Notes: generated by a model from the sequence alone, not told the origin. Positions 7,770-16,946 are shown, counted from the first letter of the stretch. The stretch: DNA of 44,707 nt from RGVD01 sp040403075 (GCA_040403075.1 JBBALJ010000016.1:1-44707); one strand, 5' to 3'. Numbers and translations are program-made.

Positions 7770-9461
7770 TTAATTTCCTTTGATGTATTTATAGGTTTGT
7801 TTGTTGATATGCAAAAAATATAGGCCATTGGCTAATGAACTTAAATCCAAATCCAAACTCTGTTTGTTCGAATTTTCTTCCGTCATACTCATCAAATGTA
7901 AACCTTTACTATCATATACATCAACTATTATTTCAGGCTTATTTCCTATGTCATTCAAATCAAGATGAGCCTTGCCATTGCTCGGATTTGGGTATAACAA
8001 ATAGGCACTTTTTTCAAGCCTTGGAATACTTGAACTACTAGCAGGCACTACCATAAACTGACCCATCATGCCATCATCTTCATGCATTAATACATGGCAA
8101 TGGTACATATATGGCACTATGGTATCTGCATGATCTTCAAATTTCATGATGATTCTAACGGTTTCATTTGGCTCCACCAAAACCACATCTTTCCGTCCTC
8201 TTTCTCGCTCTGGTGTTGGGTTTCCATCTCTATCCAAAATGTAAAACTGTACATCATGGGTATGAAAAGGATGTGCCACCATTGATTTATTGGTAATACT
8301 CCATATTTCAGTACTGTTTAAGGGAATGGTATAATCAATGCGCATCATATCAAAAGTGCTGTCGTTAAAGTAGAAAGGGCCATCCATGGTTAGTGAATCT
8401 TTGGCAGTAATATTAATAAGTCTTGTAATACTTGCATTTTTCTCTTCATAAGGCAATAATGTAACCAATGAATTAGGAATACTAGTAATAGCGTTTGCAT
8501 TTTGTTCTACCACCTGTATTTTAAGGATGTTAAAATCAATGCCGTTCAATGGGCTATCCATGGGTGGACTGCCTGGTGGCATAGGCATAGTAGGTCCGCC
8601 TTGCACACCTACATTCAACTCTGACGCATAGCTCATCAAATACAAGCTTTGGGTATTCATACCCGATAAATCAATTAATACTTCTGCCCTCTCCCCTGGT
8701 GAAAGTCTCACTCTGGTGGTTGCTGCTGGCTTTTTAAGCAAACCTCCATCATTGCCAATAACATAAAAGCTTTTGTTCTGAGAAAATCCAAAATTAAAAC
8801 TTCTCTCACCCGAGGCATTCAGTAATCTAAATCGAATAACTTGAGCAGGCAAGTTAACATAGGCGTTAATGGCTCCATTTACCATCAAGGTACTATCTTG
8901 CATACCCCTTGGCATGGCTTGATTATCGGCATCCAATTGTTTGCATTGAACAACCAAAGGAATATCATCCACTCCATAGGTTCTTGGCAAAGCTAAGGCA
9001 GCCTCTTCTTTATCTCTAACTATGATTAAACCTGCAGCTCCTTTAATGGCTTGCAAGGCAGTCTTTTTATCAAAATGCGGGTGATACCAATAGGTAGATG
9101 CATTGTCGAGCACTGTAAAATTGGGCTTCCAAGTATCTCCATCTAAAATTGGTGAATGAGGTCCTCCATTCCAAATGGCAGGCACATGTAAGCCATGCCA
9201 ATGCACTGTGGTGGTATCCCCTATTTCATTTTTAACAGAAATATTTACCTCATCACCTTTGTATAAAATAAGCGTAGGTCCAAGGTATTTGTATTCATTA
9301 AATGAGAGTGTTTGGGTTATCTTGCCTTGAAACCATTGCACACTATCCTTGTGCATTCTTAGGTTAAAATTATTGCCACTTAATGTATCTGGAATAGGCA
9401 GCGCTTGCTGGGCAAAAGCCCTGCTGTTAATGCACAACAGGGCTATAAATAAACCTCTCAT
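7770..9461 (-). CDS. Secreted multicopper oxidase with T9SS sorting domain
   Basis: This 563-residue protein is a laccase/CueO/bilirubin-oxidase-like three-cupredoxin enzyme that should couple oxidation of a substrate (phenols, metal ions or similar) to reduction of O2 to water. The copper ligands are complete: HWHG (87-90), HPH (127-129), HPFHTH (397-402), and HCH-x3-H-x4-M (454-465), with M465 as probable type 1 axial ligand. A Met/Pro-rich loop at 291-302 recalls the copper-binding insert of CueO. There is a signal peptide (1-18, ending AFAQ) and a type A T9SS sorting domain from LYPNPSNG (489-496) to the end. It follows the PCMD gene after 7 bp, implying co-transcription. The substrate cannot be told. 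Confidence 0.9.
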   Translation of the reverse strand: MRGLFIALLCINSRAFAQQALPIPDTLSGNNFNLRMHKDSVQWFQGKITQTLSFNEYKYLGPTLILYKGDEVNISVKNEIGDTTTVHWHGLHVPAIWNGGPHSPILDGDTWKPNFTVLDNASTYWYHPHFDKKTALQAIKGAAGLIIVRDKEEAALALPRTYGVDDIPLVVQCKQLDADNQAMPRGMQDSTLMVNGAINAYVNLPAQVIRFRLLNASGERSFNFGFSQNKSFYVIGNDGGLLKKPAATTRVRLSPGERAEVLIDLSGMNTQSLYLMSYASELNVGVQGGPTMPMPPGSPPMDSPLNGIDFNILKIQVVEQNANAITSIPNSLVTLLPYEEKNASITRLINITAKDSLTMDGPFYFNDSTFDMMRIDYTIPLNSTEIWSITNKSMVAHPFHTHDVQFYILDRDGNPTPERERGRKDVVLVEPNETVRIIMKFEDHADTIVPYMYHCHVLMHEDDGMMGQFMVVPASSSSIPRLEKSAYLLYPNPSNGKAHLDLNDIGNKPEIIVDVYDSKGLHLMSMTEENSNKQSLDLDLSSLANGLYFLHINKQTYKYIKGN

Positions 9462-9468
9462 AAATACT

Positions 9469-10356
9469 TTATAGTTTAATAAACTTGCTTGTAAATACGC
9501 TAGAGGTTGTATGTAATTTTACAAGGTATTGACCAGATTGCAATGCTGAAACATCAAAAGCATTTTCGGTTGATGGGTTTGACAATTCAATTTGTTGAAC
9601 CAATTTACCTTCAATACTAATTATTTCTATTCTTTGTATTTTTTCATTGTTAGCAGAAACATGAATCTCATTTTGAGAGCTTGGATTAGGGAAAATTGAA
9701 ACATGGTGATTCGCATTCAACTCGCTTACACTTGTAGCAGCTCCTGAAAAGTTTAAATTATCTACATATAAATAGCTTCCATTAGATGGAGTAGCACCAC
9801 TTGCTGATAATACAATCATAGCAGTATCGGGAGTTGCAGAACTCACATAGGTAAGAGGAATGGTAAAATCAGCCCAACTCATTTCCATGCCAGTTAGATT
9901 TTTGATACCACTTGCAATAGGCAAGATAGTATTGGTATTAGCATCCCATTTTGTTAGTGTAACAGACATGAATCCGATATCATTAGGTGATGCACCATAC
10001 ATGTATTGACACTTGCCTGTTAATGATTGAGGTCGGGTAGTTAAAGGAAATCCCCCTTTTGGTTTCATTGAAGCAATATCAATAGTACCTGTTACAGCAA
10101 TACCTGGAACAACTCCCATGCCTGCAACTGTTTTTGAAGTTAGTTTCAAATAGGCTGTTCCTACCGCTCCGGGCGTGCCTTTCGTGCAAGTATAAACACT
10201 TAACAAACTAGTAACTGAATTCAAGTTGCCCCAAGAATCTGGGACATTATAGCCTCCTACTGAAGACCAGGTTTCAAAGCTATTGTTTGGTATTTGCGCA
10301 AATGCTGAAAGAGAGCAAGCCGCTCCAATAATCATAGATAGTATTTGTTTTTTCAT
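9469..10356 (-). CDS. PCMD-family surface protein with T9SS sorting domain
   Basis: This 295-residue secreted protein has a signal peptide ending SAFAQ and opens with IPNNSFETW. It carries the PCMD (putative carbohydrate metabolism domain) pattern: P-DSWG, RPQSLTGKCQYMYG, then GSYLYVDNLNFSG near residue 200. The C-terminal 75 residues (from FPNPSSQNE) are a type A sorting domain, so it should be exported by type IX secretion and anchored. It is followed after 7 bp by the multicopper oxidase. A direct biochemical function for PCMD proteins is not established. Confidence 0.8.
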   Translation of the reverse strand: MKKQILSMIIGAACSLSAFAQIPNNSFETWSSVGGYNVPDSWGNLNSVTSLLSVYTCTKGTPGAVGTAYLKLTSKTVAGMGVVPGIAVTGTIDIASMKPKGGFPLTTRPQSLTGKCQYMYGASPNDIGFMSVTLTKWDANTNTILPIASGIKNLTGMEMSWADFTIPLTYVSSATPDTAMIVLSASGATPSNGSYLYVDNLNFSGAATSVSELNANHHVSIFPNPSSQNEIHVSANNEKIQRIEIISIEGKLVQQIELSNPSTENAFDVSALQSGQYLVKLHTTSSVFTSKFIKL

Positions 10357-10360
10357 CTTA

Positions 10361-10389
10361 CAAATGTATTAAAATATTGAATTGTACAA
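10361..10389 (-). promoter_or_regulatory. Promoter of the PCMD-oxidase pair
   Basis: On the complement, TTG (10389-10387), an 18-nt spacer and TACATTTG (10368-10361) match the Bacteroidota sigma-A pattern TTG-N17-21-TAnnTTTG. The ATG of the PCMD gene begins only 4 nt beyond the -7 box, so the transcript would begin at or next to the start codon. Confidence 0.55.
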
Positions 10390-10982
10390 CCTATACAATT
10401 GTAAGTATTTCGCGACAATTGAAAATATAAAATTAGATAAATAGCCTCACAAGATATTGGCTTTGCGATCGGCTTGCATTTCAAGCGACATTCATAAAAT
10501 TTGCCGGAAAATGTTTTTGTTTTTTTGTGGATGGTGGGCATAAGTAAGCATACTTAGCTCATGCCTATTTAATCTCTTCAAGCTCTTTGCTTCTTCATGA
10601 GCACTTAGTAAGCGCTGCAAGAAAAAGCAAATTACATTTTCCAAGGTTTTAGGCAAGTCTTATCCAGCTCAGCGGGATGTTTCGTTGGAATTTATAATGA
10701 GAGGAGTCGAAGTATCAAGAAAAAAGAAAGCTACAACATTATCAATATCGTTTTGGAGCTATGCCTAATGCCGTTTGAAACCATTGTCTACCGATCTACT
10801 CCTAACAATAATACAATTTTTAATGGACTTTTGCAAAAAAAAATAAAGTCTTTCGCTAAGCGACCTTGTTTGCAAAAGCTTTGGTGTCTGCGAGCATTTG
10901 GCAAAGCTGCTGCTAAATATTGTAGGGTGCAGCATGTTTAGTTTAAATACAGCTTAAATGTCTGCCGATAAAAAATATTTTG
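10390..10982. other. Long gap without a convincing gene
   Basis: Short open frames occur on both strands but lack protein-like composition. A fragment reading gaggagtcgaagtatcaag near 10700 resembles a piece of the dispersed gagcggagtcg repeat also present near 32855. Nothing else was recognised. Confidence 0.5.
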
Positions 10983-11195
10983 TTAGGAAACCCATTGCTT
11001 AACTTTCTTGAATGTATATGTTGTAGCGAAATTTAGTCCAGTTAAAATTACAAAAACTAGAATAATCATTATTACGAATTCAAACACAGTTGTCATTACA
11101 TTTGGATTCCTTGGGTCGCTGTCAACCCAAAAACCAAATGCACATAAACATATTGAAATTACCAAGATTGTCAAAAGAGTAATTTTGTATTTCAT
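10983..11195 (-). CDS. Small two-helix membrane protein
   Basis: This 70-residue protein has two clear hydrophobic segments (about 5-22 and 36-56) separated by a short polar loop DSDPRNPNVMT, and ends in the basic tail KKVKQWVS. I do not recognise a family. It is isolated, about 170 bp downstream of efp on the same strand. The opposite-strand frame over the same bases is less gene-like. It could be a genuine small inner-membrane protein, but its length makes this uncertain. Confidence 0.45.
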   Translation of the reverse strand: MKYKITLLTILVISICLCAFGFWVDSDPRNPNVMTTVFEFVIMIILVFVILTGLNFATTYTFKKVKQWVS

Positions 11196-11310
11196 AATTT
11201 TAGTTTTGTTTCTAACGTGTACGTAATAATAATATTGTCCTTTGACAACGTAAATATTTTCTTGGAGTATTGTCAGCCCCTATTTGTGGTAACTTTCAAT
11301 AAGATTTAAT

Positions 11311-11346
11311 ACAAAAAAGGCTGAAACTTTTCGTTCCAGCCTTTCT
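11311..11346 (-). terminator. Terminator after efp
   Basis: On the complement, aaaggctg (11344-11337) pairs with cagccttt (11323-11316), followed by a run of T. It lies 21-56 bp beyond the efp stop. Confidence 0.75.
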
Positions 11347-11366
11347 TTATAGTGTTTTGAAGTATA

Positions 11367-11927
11367 TTATTTAACCCTCTCTACATAGTCTCCAGTGCGG
11401 GTATCTACTTTCACTTTATCACCTACATTCACAAACAATGGAACCATTACTTGAGCGCCATTGTCTAATGTTGCTGGCTTCAATGTGTTGGTAGCTGTAT
11501 CGCCTTTAACACCTGGTTCTGCATATGTGATTTCTAATATAACGAATGTTGGAGCTTCTGCACCAATAGCCACATCACCTTCAAAAGAAAGTTTAAGCAT
11601 CATTTCTTCTTTTAAGAATTTAGCAGCATCACCAACCAATGATTCTTCGATATATACTTGGTCAAAGGTTTCAGGATCCATTACCACTAGGCTGTTTCCG
11701 TCTTTGTACAAGTATTGCATTTCTTTAAATTCAACACGAATCATCTCAACACTTTCACCTGCTCTGAAGCGGTGCTCCATTTGTTTCCCAGTTTTTACGT
11801 TACGAAGTACCACTTGGTAGAAAGCACGAAGGTTTCCAGGGGTACGATGTTGGTATTCCATTACCTGACATAGTTCGTTATTATGTTTAATAAATGCACC
11901 TTTAAATAAGTCACCGGTATTTGCCAT
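11367..11927 (-). CDS. efp: Elongation factor P
   Basis: EF-P binds the ribosome E site and relieves stalling at polyproline stretches. It is 186 residues with the three-domain layout: KOW-like N-terminus, central OB domain, and the C-terminal PGVKGDTATNTLKPATL and VKVDTRTGDYVERVK signatures. The loop that carries the modified Lys34 in E. coli reads RTPGNLRAF here, so the tip residue is Asn32. That excludes beta-lysylation (EpmA) or rhamnosylation (EarP) at that site. It has its own terminator downstream. Confidence 0.95.
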   Translation of the reverse strand: MANTGDLFKGAFIKHNNELCQVMEYQHRTPGNLRAFYQVVLRNVKTGKQMEHRFRAGESVEMIRVEFKEMQYLYKDGNSLVVMDPETFDQVYIEESLVGDAAKFLKEEMMLKLSFEGDVAIGAEAPTFVILEITYAEPGVKGDTATNTLKPATLDNGAQVMVPLFVNVGDKVKVDTRTGDYVERVK

Positions 11928-12031
11928 AATCTGTTTTTGTTGTTTTGTTTATCTAATTTTTCGGATGGCGAAAATAGGTTTTAGCCATCAAGCTACAAAG
12001 TTTTCTGTGAATTTGGTTTAATATCATGCTT

Positions 12032-12442
12032 TTATATTTGCGCAATCACCTTTAACTCAATGCCAATTGGGGTAGGCAGACAGTTAATTTCAAGGGTGGT
12101 ACGGCATGGAGGATTTTCTTTAAAATACTCAGCCCAAATCTTATTATATATTGGGAAATCGTCTTTCATATTGGTTAAGAAAACCGTTACATCAATGATT
12201 TTATCCCAGCTACTTCCAGCATCTTCCAATATATAACGAATGTTTTGAAACACCGAATGGCATTGCTTGGCTATATCATACGAAAGGATTTTACCATTTT
12301 CGTCTAATTCAACGCCTGGAATAATTTTGGTGCCCTTCTCGCGTGGGCCTACTCCTGATAAAAACAATAAGTCGCCAACCCTTTTTGCATGTGGGTAAAG
12401 ACCAACTGGTTCAGGAGCTTTTGATGAATGTATGTCTTGCAT
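12032..12442 (-). CDS. RidA/YjgF-family protein
   Basis: RidA proteins hydrolyse reactive enamine/imine intermediates made by PLP enzymes; some members are specialised deaminases. This one is 136 residues. It has R114 in PPCRTTLEINCLP and E129 in GIELKVIAQI, the positions of the catalytic Arg and the Glu of active RidA. The insert GPREKGTKIIPGVELDENGK is longer than in the archetype, so it may belong to a RidA subfamily. It is about 100 bp upstream of efp. Confidence 0.88.
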   Translation of the reverse strand: MQDIHSSKAPEPVGLYPHAKRVGDLLFLSGVGPREKGTKIIPGVELDENGKILSYDIAKQCHSVFQNIRYILEDAGSSWDKIIDVTVFLTNMKDDFPIYNKIWAEYFKENPPCRTTLEINCLPTPIGIELKVIAQI

Positions 12443-12454
12443 GTTAGTTGATGG

Positions 12455-12530
12455 TTGTCAGTTGATAGTTGTCAGTTGATAGGGTAGAAACCACTTTTAA
12501 TTCTTAATTGATAATTCTTAATTCCTAATT
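12455..12530. repeat. Short tandem repeat and AT-rich dispersed repeat
   Basis: ttgtcagttgatag is present twice in tandem (12455-12482). It is followed by aattcttaattgataattc-type sequence (about 12499-12530), a low-complexity motif also seen near 42940. It fills the gap between the TlpA-like gene and ridA. Confidence 0.6.
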
Positions 12531-12534
12531 ATTA

Positions 12535-13650
12535 TTAGTACCCAAATATTTCTTTAAGCTTTCCTTCTAGGGCTTCGCCTCTTAATTTGGTTCCTAAAAT
12601 CTTTCCTTCTTTGTCTAATAAAACGGTAAAAGGAATGCCTTCAATGCTGTATTGTTTAACTACTGCTGAGTTCCATTTCATCAAATCACTCACATGTGTC
12701 CACAATAGCTTATCATCATTGATGGCTTTGGTCCATGCATCGCGGTTATCATCCAAACTCACACTGAAAATTTCAAATCCTTTGGCTTTGTATTTATTGT
12801 AAAGCTTCACCACATTTGGGTTTTCTTCACGACAAGGACGACACCAACTAGCCCAGAAATCTACCAATACATATTTGCCCCTTAATGATGACATGGCTAT
12901 TTGTTTGCCAAAAGGGTCGCTCAAAACAATGTCTGGAGCCTCTGAACCAATGGCAGTTTTAGCCAAATCTTGCACACGCGTATGTAAAGCAGTGGCATAT
13001 TTAGAAGATGAAAACTTTGGATAAAGTTTGTTGTCTACTTCTTTAAATAATTCAAAATCGGCTTCTGGCATTAAGAAACTCGTAGCAAAATAAGGCACCA
13101 TAGAGTTTTGTAAACCTAAAATGTATTCTTTTATAGCTGCTTTGTTGGCAGTTGTCAAACTATCAAATTGCTTTCTGATTTGCTCTTGTACTTCAACAGG
13201 AGGCACTTGTTCGCCATACATGGCATATTTTTCCTCAAGCTTACGCATTTCAGCATATGAAGCATTATTAATTAAGAATAATTTTTGCAACTCAATATTT
13301 TCTTCAGAGCCTTTAACGGTATAGTTCTCAACCTTATCAGCATCTATATCCAATTGAATATTACTGGTAGAATCTATCACCACTATCACATCGCCTTTGG
13401 GTAAGCGAATGGTACAGAAAGTTTTTTCAGGAATGCTTCCATTTAATTCAAAACTACCATCGGGAGCAATGTTTGAAGAGTCAAGAAACACAAGGCCTGT
13501 AGCCGTTATTTCTTGAATACTAATACTGCCAGTGGTGTTTTTTATCTTTCCACTAAGTTTAAATCCGTTTTGCTTTTCACTGCTCTTATCTCCCGAGCCA
13601 CATGAGGCAATCAGGATAACAAGGCTAAGTATGCTTATTATTTTTTTCAT
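12535..13650 (-). CDS. TlpA-like thiol-disulfide lipoprotein with DUF4369
   Basis: This 371-residue envelope lipoprotein has a signal peptide with lipid cysteine C17 (LIASCGSG). An N-terminal beta-rich DUF4369-type domain (about 28-115) is followed by a helical linker and a C-terminal AhpC/TSA-TlpA thioredoxin domain (about 235-371) with active site WASWCRPC (C270, C273) and the cis-proline loop EGIPFTVLLD. It probably reduces periplasmic disulfides, perhaps for cytochrome maturation or stress defence. Only 2 bp separate it from gatB upstream, so it is probably co-transcribed. Partners are not visible. Confidence 0.9.
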   Translation of the reverse strand: MKKIISILSLVILIASCGSGDKSSEKQNGFKLSGKIKNTTGSISIQEITATGLVFLDSSNIAPDGSFELNGSIPEKTFCTIRLPKGDVIVVIDSTSNIQLDIDADKVENYTVKGSEENIELQKLFLINNASYAEMRKLEEKYAMYGEQVPPVEVQEQIRKQFDSLTTANKAAIKEYILGLQNSMVPYFATSFLMPEADFELFKEVDNKLYPKFSSSKYATALHTRVQDLAKTAIGSEAPDIVLSDPFGKQIAMSSLRGKYVLVDFWASWCRPCREENPNVVKLYNKYKAKGFEIFSVSLDDNRDAWTKAINDDKLLWTHVSDLMKWNSAVVKQYSIEGIPFTVLLDKEGKILGTKLRGEALEGKLKEIFGY

Positions 13651-13652
13651 TT

Positions 13653-15119
13653 CTATTTTTTGTCTAAGGTTTCTTTTAACAAAGCACTCGCCACTTTTGG
13701 GTCGGCTTTGCCCTTACTTGCTTTCATTACTTCACCCATAAAAAGGCCCACCAAGCTCACTTTACCCGCTTTGTATTCAGCTATTTTCTCAGGGAATTTG
13801 GCAATGGCAGCATCAATCCAAACTTGCAATTCGTCTGAATTGCTTTCTTGCAATAAGTTTAGGCTCTCAGCAATACTCAACACCGAACTGCTTGGTGATT
13901 CAATCAATGCAGGGAATATCTTTTGTTGTGCCGCACTGTGACTCACTTTTCCTTCATCAATCATAGCAATGATTTCGGCTATTTGAGCCGGTTTAATAAT
14001 AAATTGTTTGATGTGTAAAGCTTGCTCGTTCAAATAAGACCTCACATTCACCATCACCCAATTGGCTGCTGATTTGGTGTTTTTTGTGTGAGACAAAACC
14101 TCTTCAAAATAGGTGGCAGTGTCTTTATCATCAATTAACACATTGGCATCATATTCATTCAAACCAAATTGCTTGGTATATTTTTCAAACAAGGCCTTTG
14201 GTAATTCAGGCATCAATTGTTTGATATTGTCAATATACACAGGGGTGATGCGCAATGGTGGTAAATCTGGCTCAGGGAAGTACCTGTAATCACTTGCTCC
14301 TTCTTTGCTACGCATAGCAGCTGTAGTGCCTTTCAAAGCGTCAAAAGTGCGGGTTTCCATGCGTAAAGTTTCACCTGCTTCAATGGCTTCAATCTGACGT
14401 TTTATTTCGTGATCAATCGCTCTTTGCACATTTCTGAAAGAGTTCATGTTTTTTACTTCCACCTTCGTTCCAAATTTGTCAGCACCTTTTATCATCACCG
14501 AGATATTGGCATCGCAACGCAGACTTCCTTCTTCCATATTGCCATCACAAATCTCGAGGTATTTCAATAGTTTTTTGATTTCAGTAAGATACAAATAAGC
14601 TTCTTCACCACTTCTGATGTCTGGTTCAGATACAATCTCAATTAGCGGCACACCTGCACGATTTAGGTCGATAAGGGTATCATACAAATCTTGGTCATGC
14701 ATACTCTTACCTGCATCTTCCTCCATGTGAATACGGGTAATGCCAATTTTCTTTTCTGCACCATCTTTGGTTTTTATCTCAATATAACCATTGGTGCAAA
14801 TAGGGGTTTTGTCTTGGGTAATTTGGTATCCTTTAGGTAAATCGCCATAAAAGTAATTTTTACGGGCATAGTATTGGTATTCTGCAATGTGGCAATGAGT
14901 GGCCAATCCCATTTTAATGGCATAGTTCACCACTTCTTTGTTGTGTTTAGGCAAAGTGCCAGGATGACCAAGGCTTATAGGACCAATGATGGTATTAGGG
15001 TCTGAACCATAGTCGTATGCATCTGAGCAATATGCCTTACTTTTTGTAAGCATTTGCGCATGTACCTCAAGGCCAATAACGGCTTGATATTTCGAATAAT
15101 CTATTGAATTTTCACTCAT
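13653..15119 (-). CDS. gatB: Asp/Glu-tRNA(Asn/Gln) amidotransferase subunit B
   Basis: GatB is the kinase/transamidation subunit of GatCAB, which converts Glu-tRNA(Gln) (and Asp-tRNA(Asn)) to the amide form. It is 488 residues, typical length. It opens with AVIGLEVHAQMLTKSKAYC, and has GDLPKGYQITQ, PLIEIVSEPDIRSGEEA, DANISV and YRYFPEPDLPPL. The C-terminal YqeY-like tail (about 410-488) ends KADPKVASALLKETLDKK. gatA and gatC are not in the window. Confidence 0.97.
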   Translation of the reverse strand: MSENSIDYSKYQAVIGLEVHAQMLTKSKAYCSDAYDYGSDPNTIIGPISLGHPGTLPKHNKEVVNYAIKMGLATHCHIAEYQYYARKNYFYGDLPKGYQITQDKTPICTNGYIEIKTKDGAEKKIGITRIHMEEDAGKSMHDQDLYDTLIDLNRAGVPLIEIVSEPDIRSGEEAYLYLTEIKKLLKYLEICDGNMEEGSLRCDANISVMIKGADKFGTKVEVKNMNSFRNVQRAIDHEIKRQIEAIEAGETLRMETRTFDALKGTTAAMRSKEGASDYRYFPEPDLPPLRITPVYIDNIKQLMPELPKALFEKYTKQFGLNEYDANVLIDDKDTATYFEEVLSHTKNTKSAANWVMVNVRSYLNEQALHIKQFIIKPAQIAEIIAMIDEGKVSHSAAQQKIFPALIESPSSSVLSIAESLNLLQESNSDELQVWIDAAIAKFPEKIAEYKAGKVSLVGLFMGEVMKASKGKADPKVASALLKETLDKK

Positions 15120-15566
15120 AAAATGAGTCGCAATTTAGCTTTAATATTTTAATTAGAAAAAGCAATTACCAACTCCCTGAAGGATATCGTTGTGAATAGG
15201 TTTACTGTTTTTAAGTATGATTAATACGAGCATTGGCAACATCCCCCTGACCCCCTTCAAAGGGGGAATGCCAGCGCAAATAGCCAATTCCTCCTTACAT
15301 TGTAAATATTGTTAAGCAAAATGATAACCTTTGTTGAAACCTAAGGCAAAAGTGTATAAGCAATGTGTAAACCAGATGAGATTAATATCTTAATTTTTCG
15401 ATATCATAAATTAGCTTACCCTGAAGGGGTAAAATATTAATAGCCGTAGGTGAAACCTACGGCAAAATAGCACAGTTCTTGCGGAACCCCGAAGGGGTTC
15501 AACAACATATACCTTGCTTTAAAACACCTATGATAGAAAAGGACGGAAACCCATTCCCATAGCTTA
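15120..15566. repeat. Array of REP-like hairpins between phoH and gatB
   Basis: Several short palindromes sit in this gap: 15251-15266 (cccccttcaaaggggg), 15416-15432 (ttaccc/gggtaa), 15443-15463 (gccgtaggt-gaa-acctacggc) and 15484-15500 (gaacccc-gaa-ggggttc). A degenerate half-copy lies near 15337. The last two share a GAA loop. They look like members of dispersed Bacteroidota REP families. No gene is seen; the open frame crossing it is an artefact. Confidence 0.75.
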
Positions 15567-16946
15567 CTACAATAACATATTCGCCAAATTTGCCAATTCA
15601 CTTCTTTCTCCTTTTTCAAGGGTAATATGGGCATATAGCGGATTATCTCTCAACTTGTCTATCAAGTATGATAATCCATTGGATTGCGAATCAAGATAAG
15701 GGGTGTCTATTTGGAAAATATCTCCTGTAAACACAATCTTAGTGCCTTCACCTGCTCTGGTGATAATGGTCTTCACCTCAAGAGGGGTAAGGTTTTGCGC
15801 CTCGTCTATGATAAACATAATATTCGACAAACTCCTTCCCCTGATATAGGCAAGCGGTGTCACCATTAGTTTCTCTTGGTTCACCATGTCGGTTATCTTT
15901 TGGTATTCCTTATCGCTCTCTTTCCATTGGTTCTGTACCAGTTTTAGGTTATCCCAAAGAGGTTCCATGTATGGGTTAATCTTCGATTTTACATCACCTG
16001 GTAAGAAGCCGATATCTCTATTGTTTAGTGGGATTATAGGTCGGGCAAGGTATATTTGACGGTAGTTTGATTTTTGCTCCATGGCCGATGCCAAGGCCAA
16101 TAAGGTTTTTCCGGTGCCTGCCACACCTTGAATGGTAACCAAAGATATGTTTGGATTTAATACCGCATGCATAGCAAAAGATTGCTCGGCATTGCGAGGT
16201 TTTATGCCATAAGCACTCACTTTATTCACGCGTTCTAAACTTTCGTTTTGCGAATTGTAGAAACACAAAACCGAGTTCTTATCGTTTTTCAATACAAAAT
16301 ATTGGTTGGCATAAGGCTTTTGTTTCAACACAAAATCATAGCTCACAAAACCTTTGGCATATATTTCATCAATCACAGAGGCTTTTACTTTTTCAATCAC
16401 CCTATGGCCAGTGTGCAATGTGTCGAGGTTTTTTACTTTTCCTGTTTCATAATCTTCGGCATGTAGGTCTAAGGATTTGGCTTTAAGCCTAAGGTTCACA
16501 TCCTTGGTCACCATGATAACTTTGCGGTCAGGGTGCTGTTGTTTCATGGCCAATGCAGCATTCAAAATGCGATGATCGGGTTTTCTTTCTCCAAAAATTA
16601 CTTGTGCATCTATATTGCTTTTTTCGTGCATGATTACTTTAAATCTGCCACGAGTAGGGCCATTGATATTAATCCATTCAGATAGGGTGTATTCACCCGA
16701 CAGTTTGTCTAAAAAACGAATGAAACCGCGGGCTTCAAAATTGAGGGTATCATTACCTTTTTTAAAATTATCAAGCTCTTCTAAAACCGTGATGGGAATG
16801 GCTACATCGTGTTCTTGAAAATTTTTGATGGCATTGTGGTCATATAGAATAACCGATGTGTCGAGTACGAAAATCTTTTTTTCTTCTTTTACTTTCGCCT
16901 TTACTCTTGGCTTGCTTACTTTTTTTGCTGCAACTTTCTTAGCCAT
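15567..16946 (-). CDS. PhoH-family ATPase with N-terminal PIN domain
   Basis: This 459-residue protein has PhoH2-type architecture. The basic Lys-rich N-terminus (1-24) is followed by a PIN nuclease domain (about 26-160; D29 in FVLDTSVILYD, late acidic D149 in VTKDVNLRLKA) and a PhoH P-loop domain (about 250-459; Walker A GVAGTGKT 274-281, Walker B IIDEAQ 379-384). Proteins of this layout are reported as RNA-unwinding and cleaving enzymes. No antitoxin-like gene lies beside it, so this is the stand-alone YlaK/PhoL-like form. Motifs are intact. Confidence 0.93.
   Translation of the reverse strand: MAKKVAAKKVSKPRVKAKVKEEKKIFVLDTSVILYDHNAIKNFQEHDVAIPITVLEELDNFKKGNDTLNFEARGFIRFLDKLSGEYTLSEWININGPTRGRFKVIMHEKSNIDAQVIFGERKPDHRILNAALAMKQQHPDRKVIMVTKDVNLRLKAKSLDLHAEDYETGKVKNLDTLHTGHRVIEKVKASVIDEIYAKGFVSYDFVLKQKPYANQYFVLKNDKNSVLCFYNSQNESLERVNKVSAYGIKPRNAEQSFAMHAVLNPNISLVTIQGVAGTGKTLLALASAMEQKSNYRQIYLARPIIPLNNRDIGFLPGDVKSKINPYMEPLWDNLKLVQNQWKESDKEYQKITDMVNQEKLMVTPLAYIRGRSLSNIMFIIDEAQNLTPLEVKTIITRAGEGTKIVFTGDIFQIDTPYLDSQSNGLSYLIDKLRDNPLYAHITLEKGERSELANLANMLL

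Noticed and set aside
10353..10541. A 62-codon minus-strand frame upstream of the PCMD gene
   Set aside because: It covers the promoter region and has a random composition; no start context or homology was recognised.
12455..12482. Tandem 14-bp repeat as an operator or iteron set
   Set aside because: There are only two units, next to other low-complexity dispersed sequence, and no replication or regulatory gene is adjacent.
15437..15634. A 65-codon minus-strand frame
   Set aside because: It reads through the hairpin repeats and the end of phoH; no protein-like composition.
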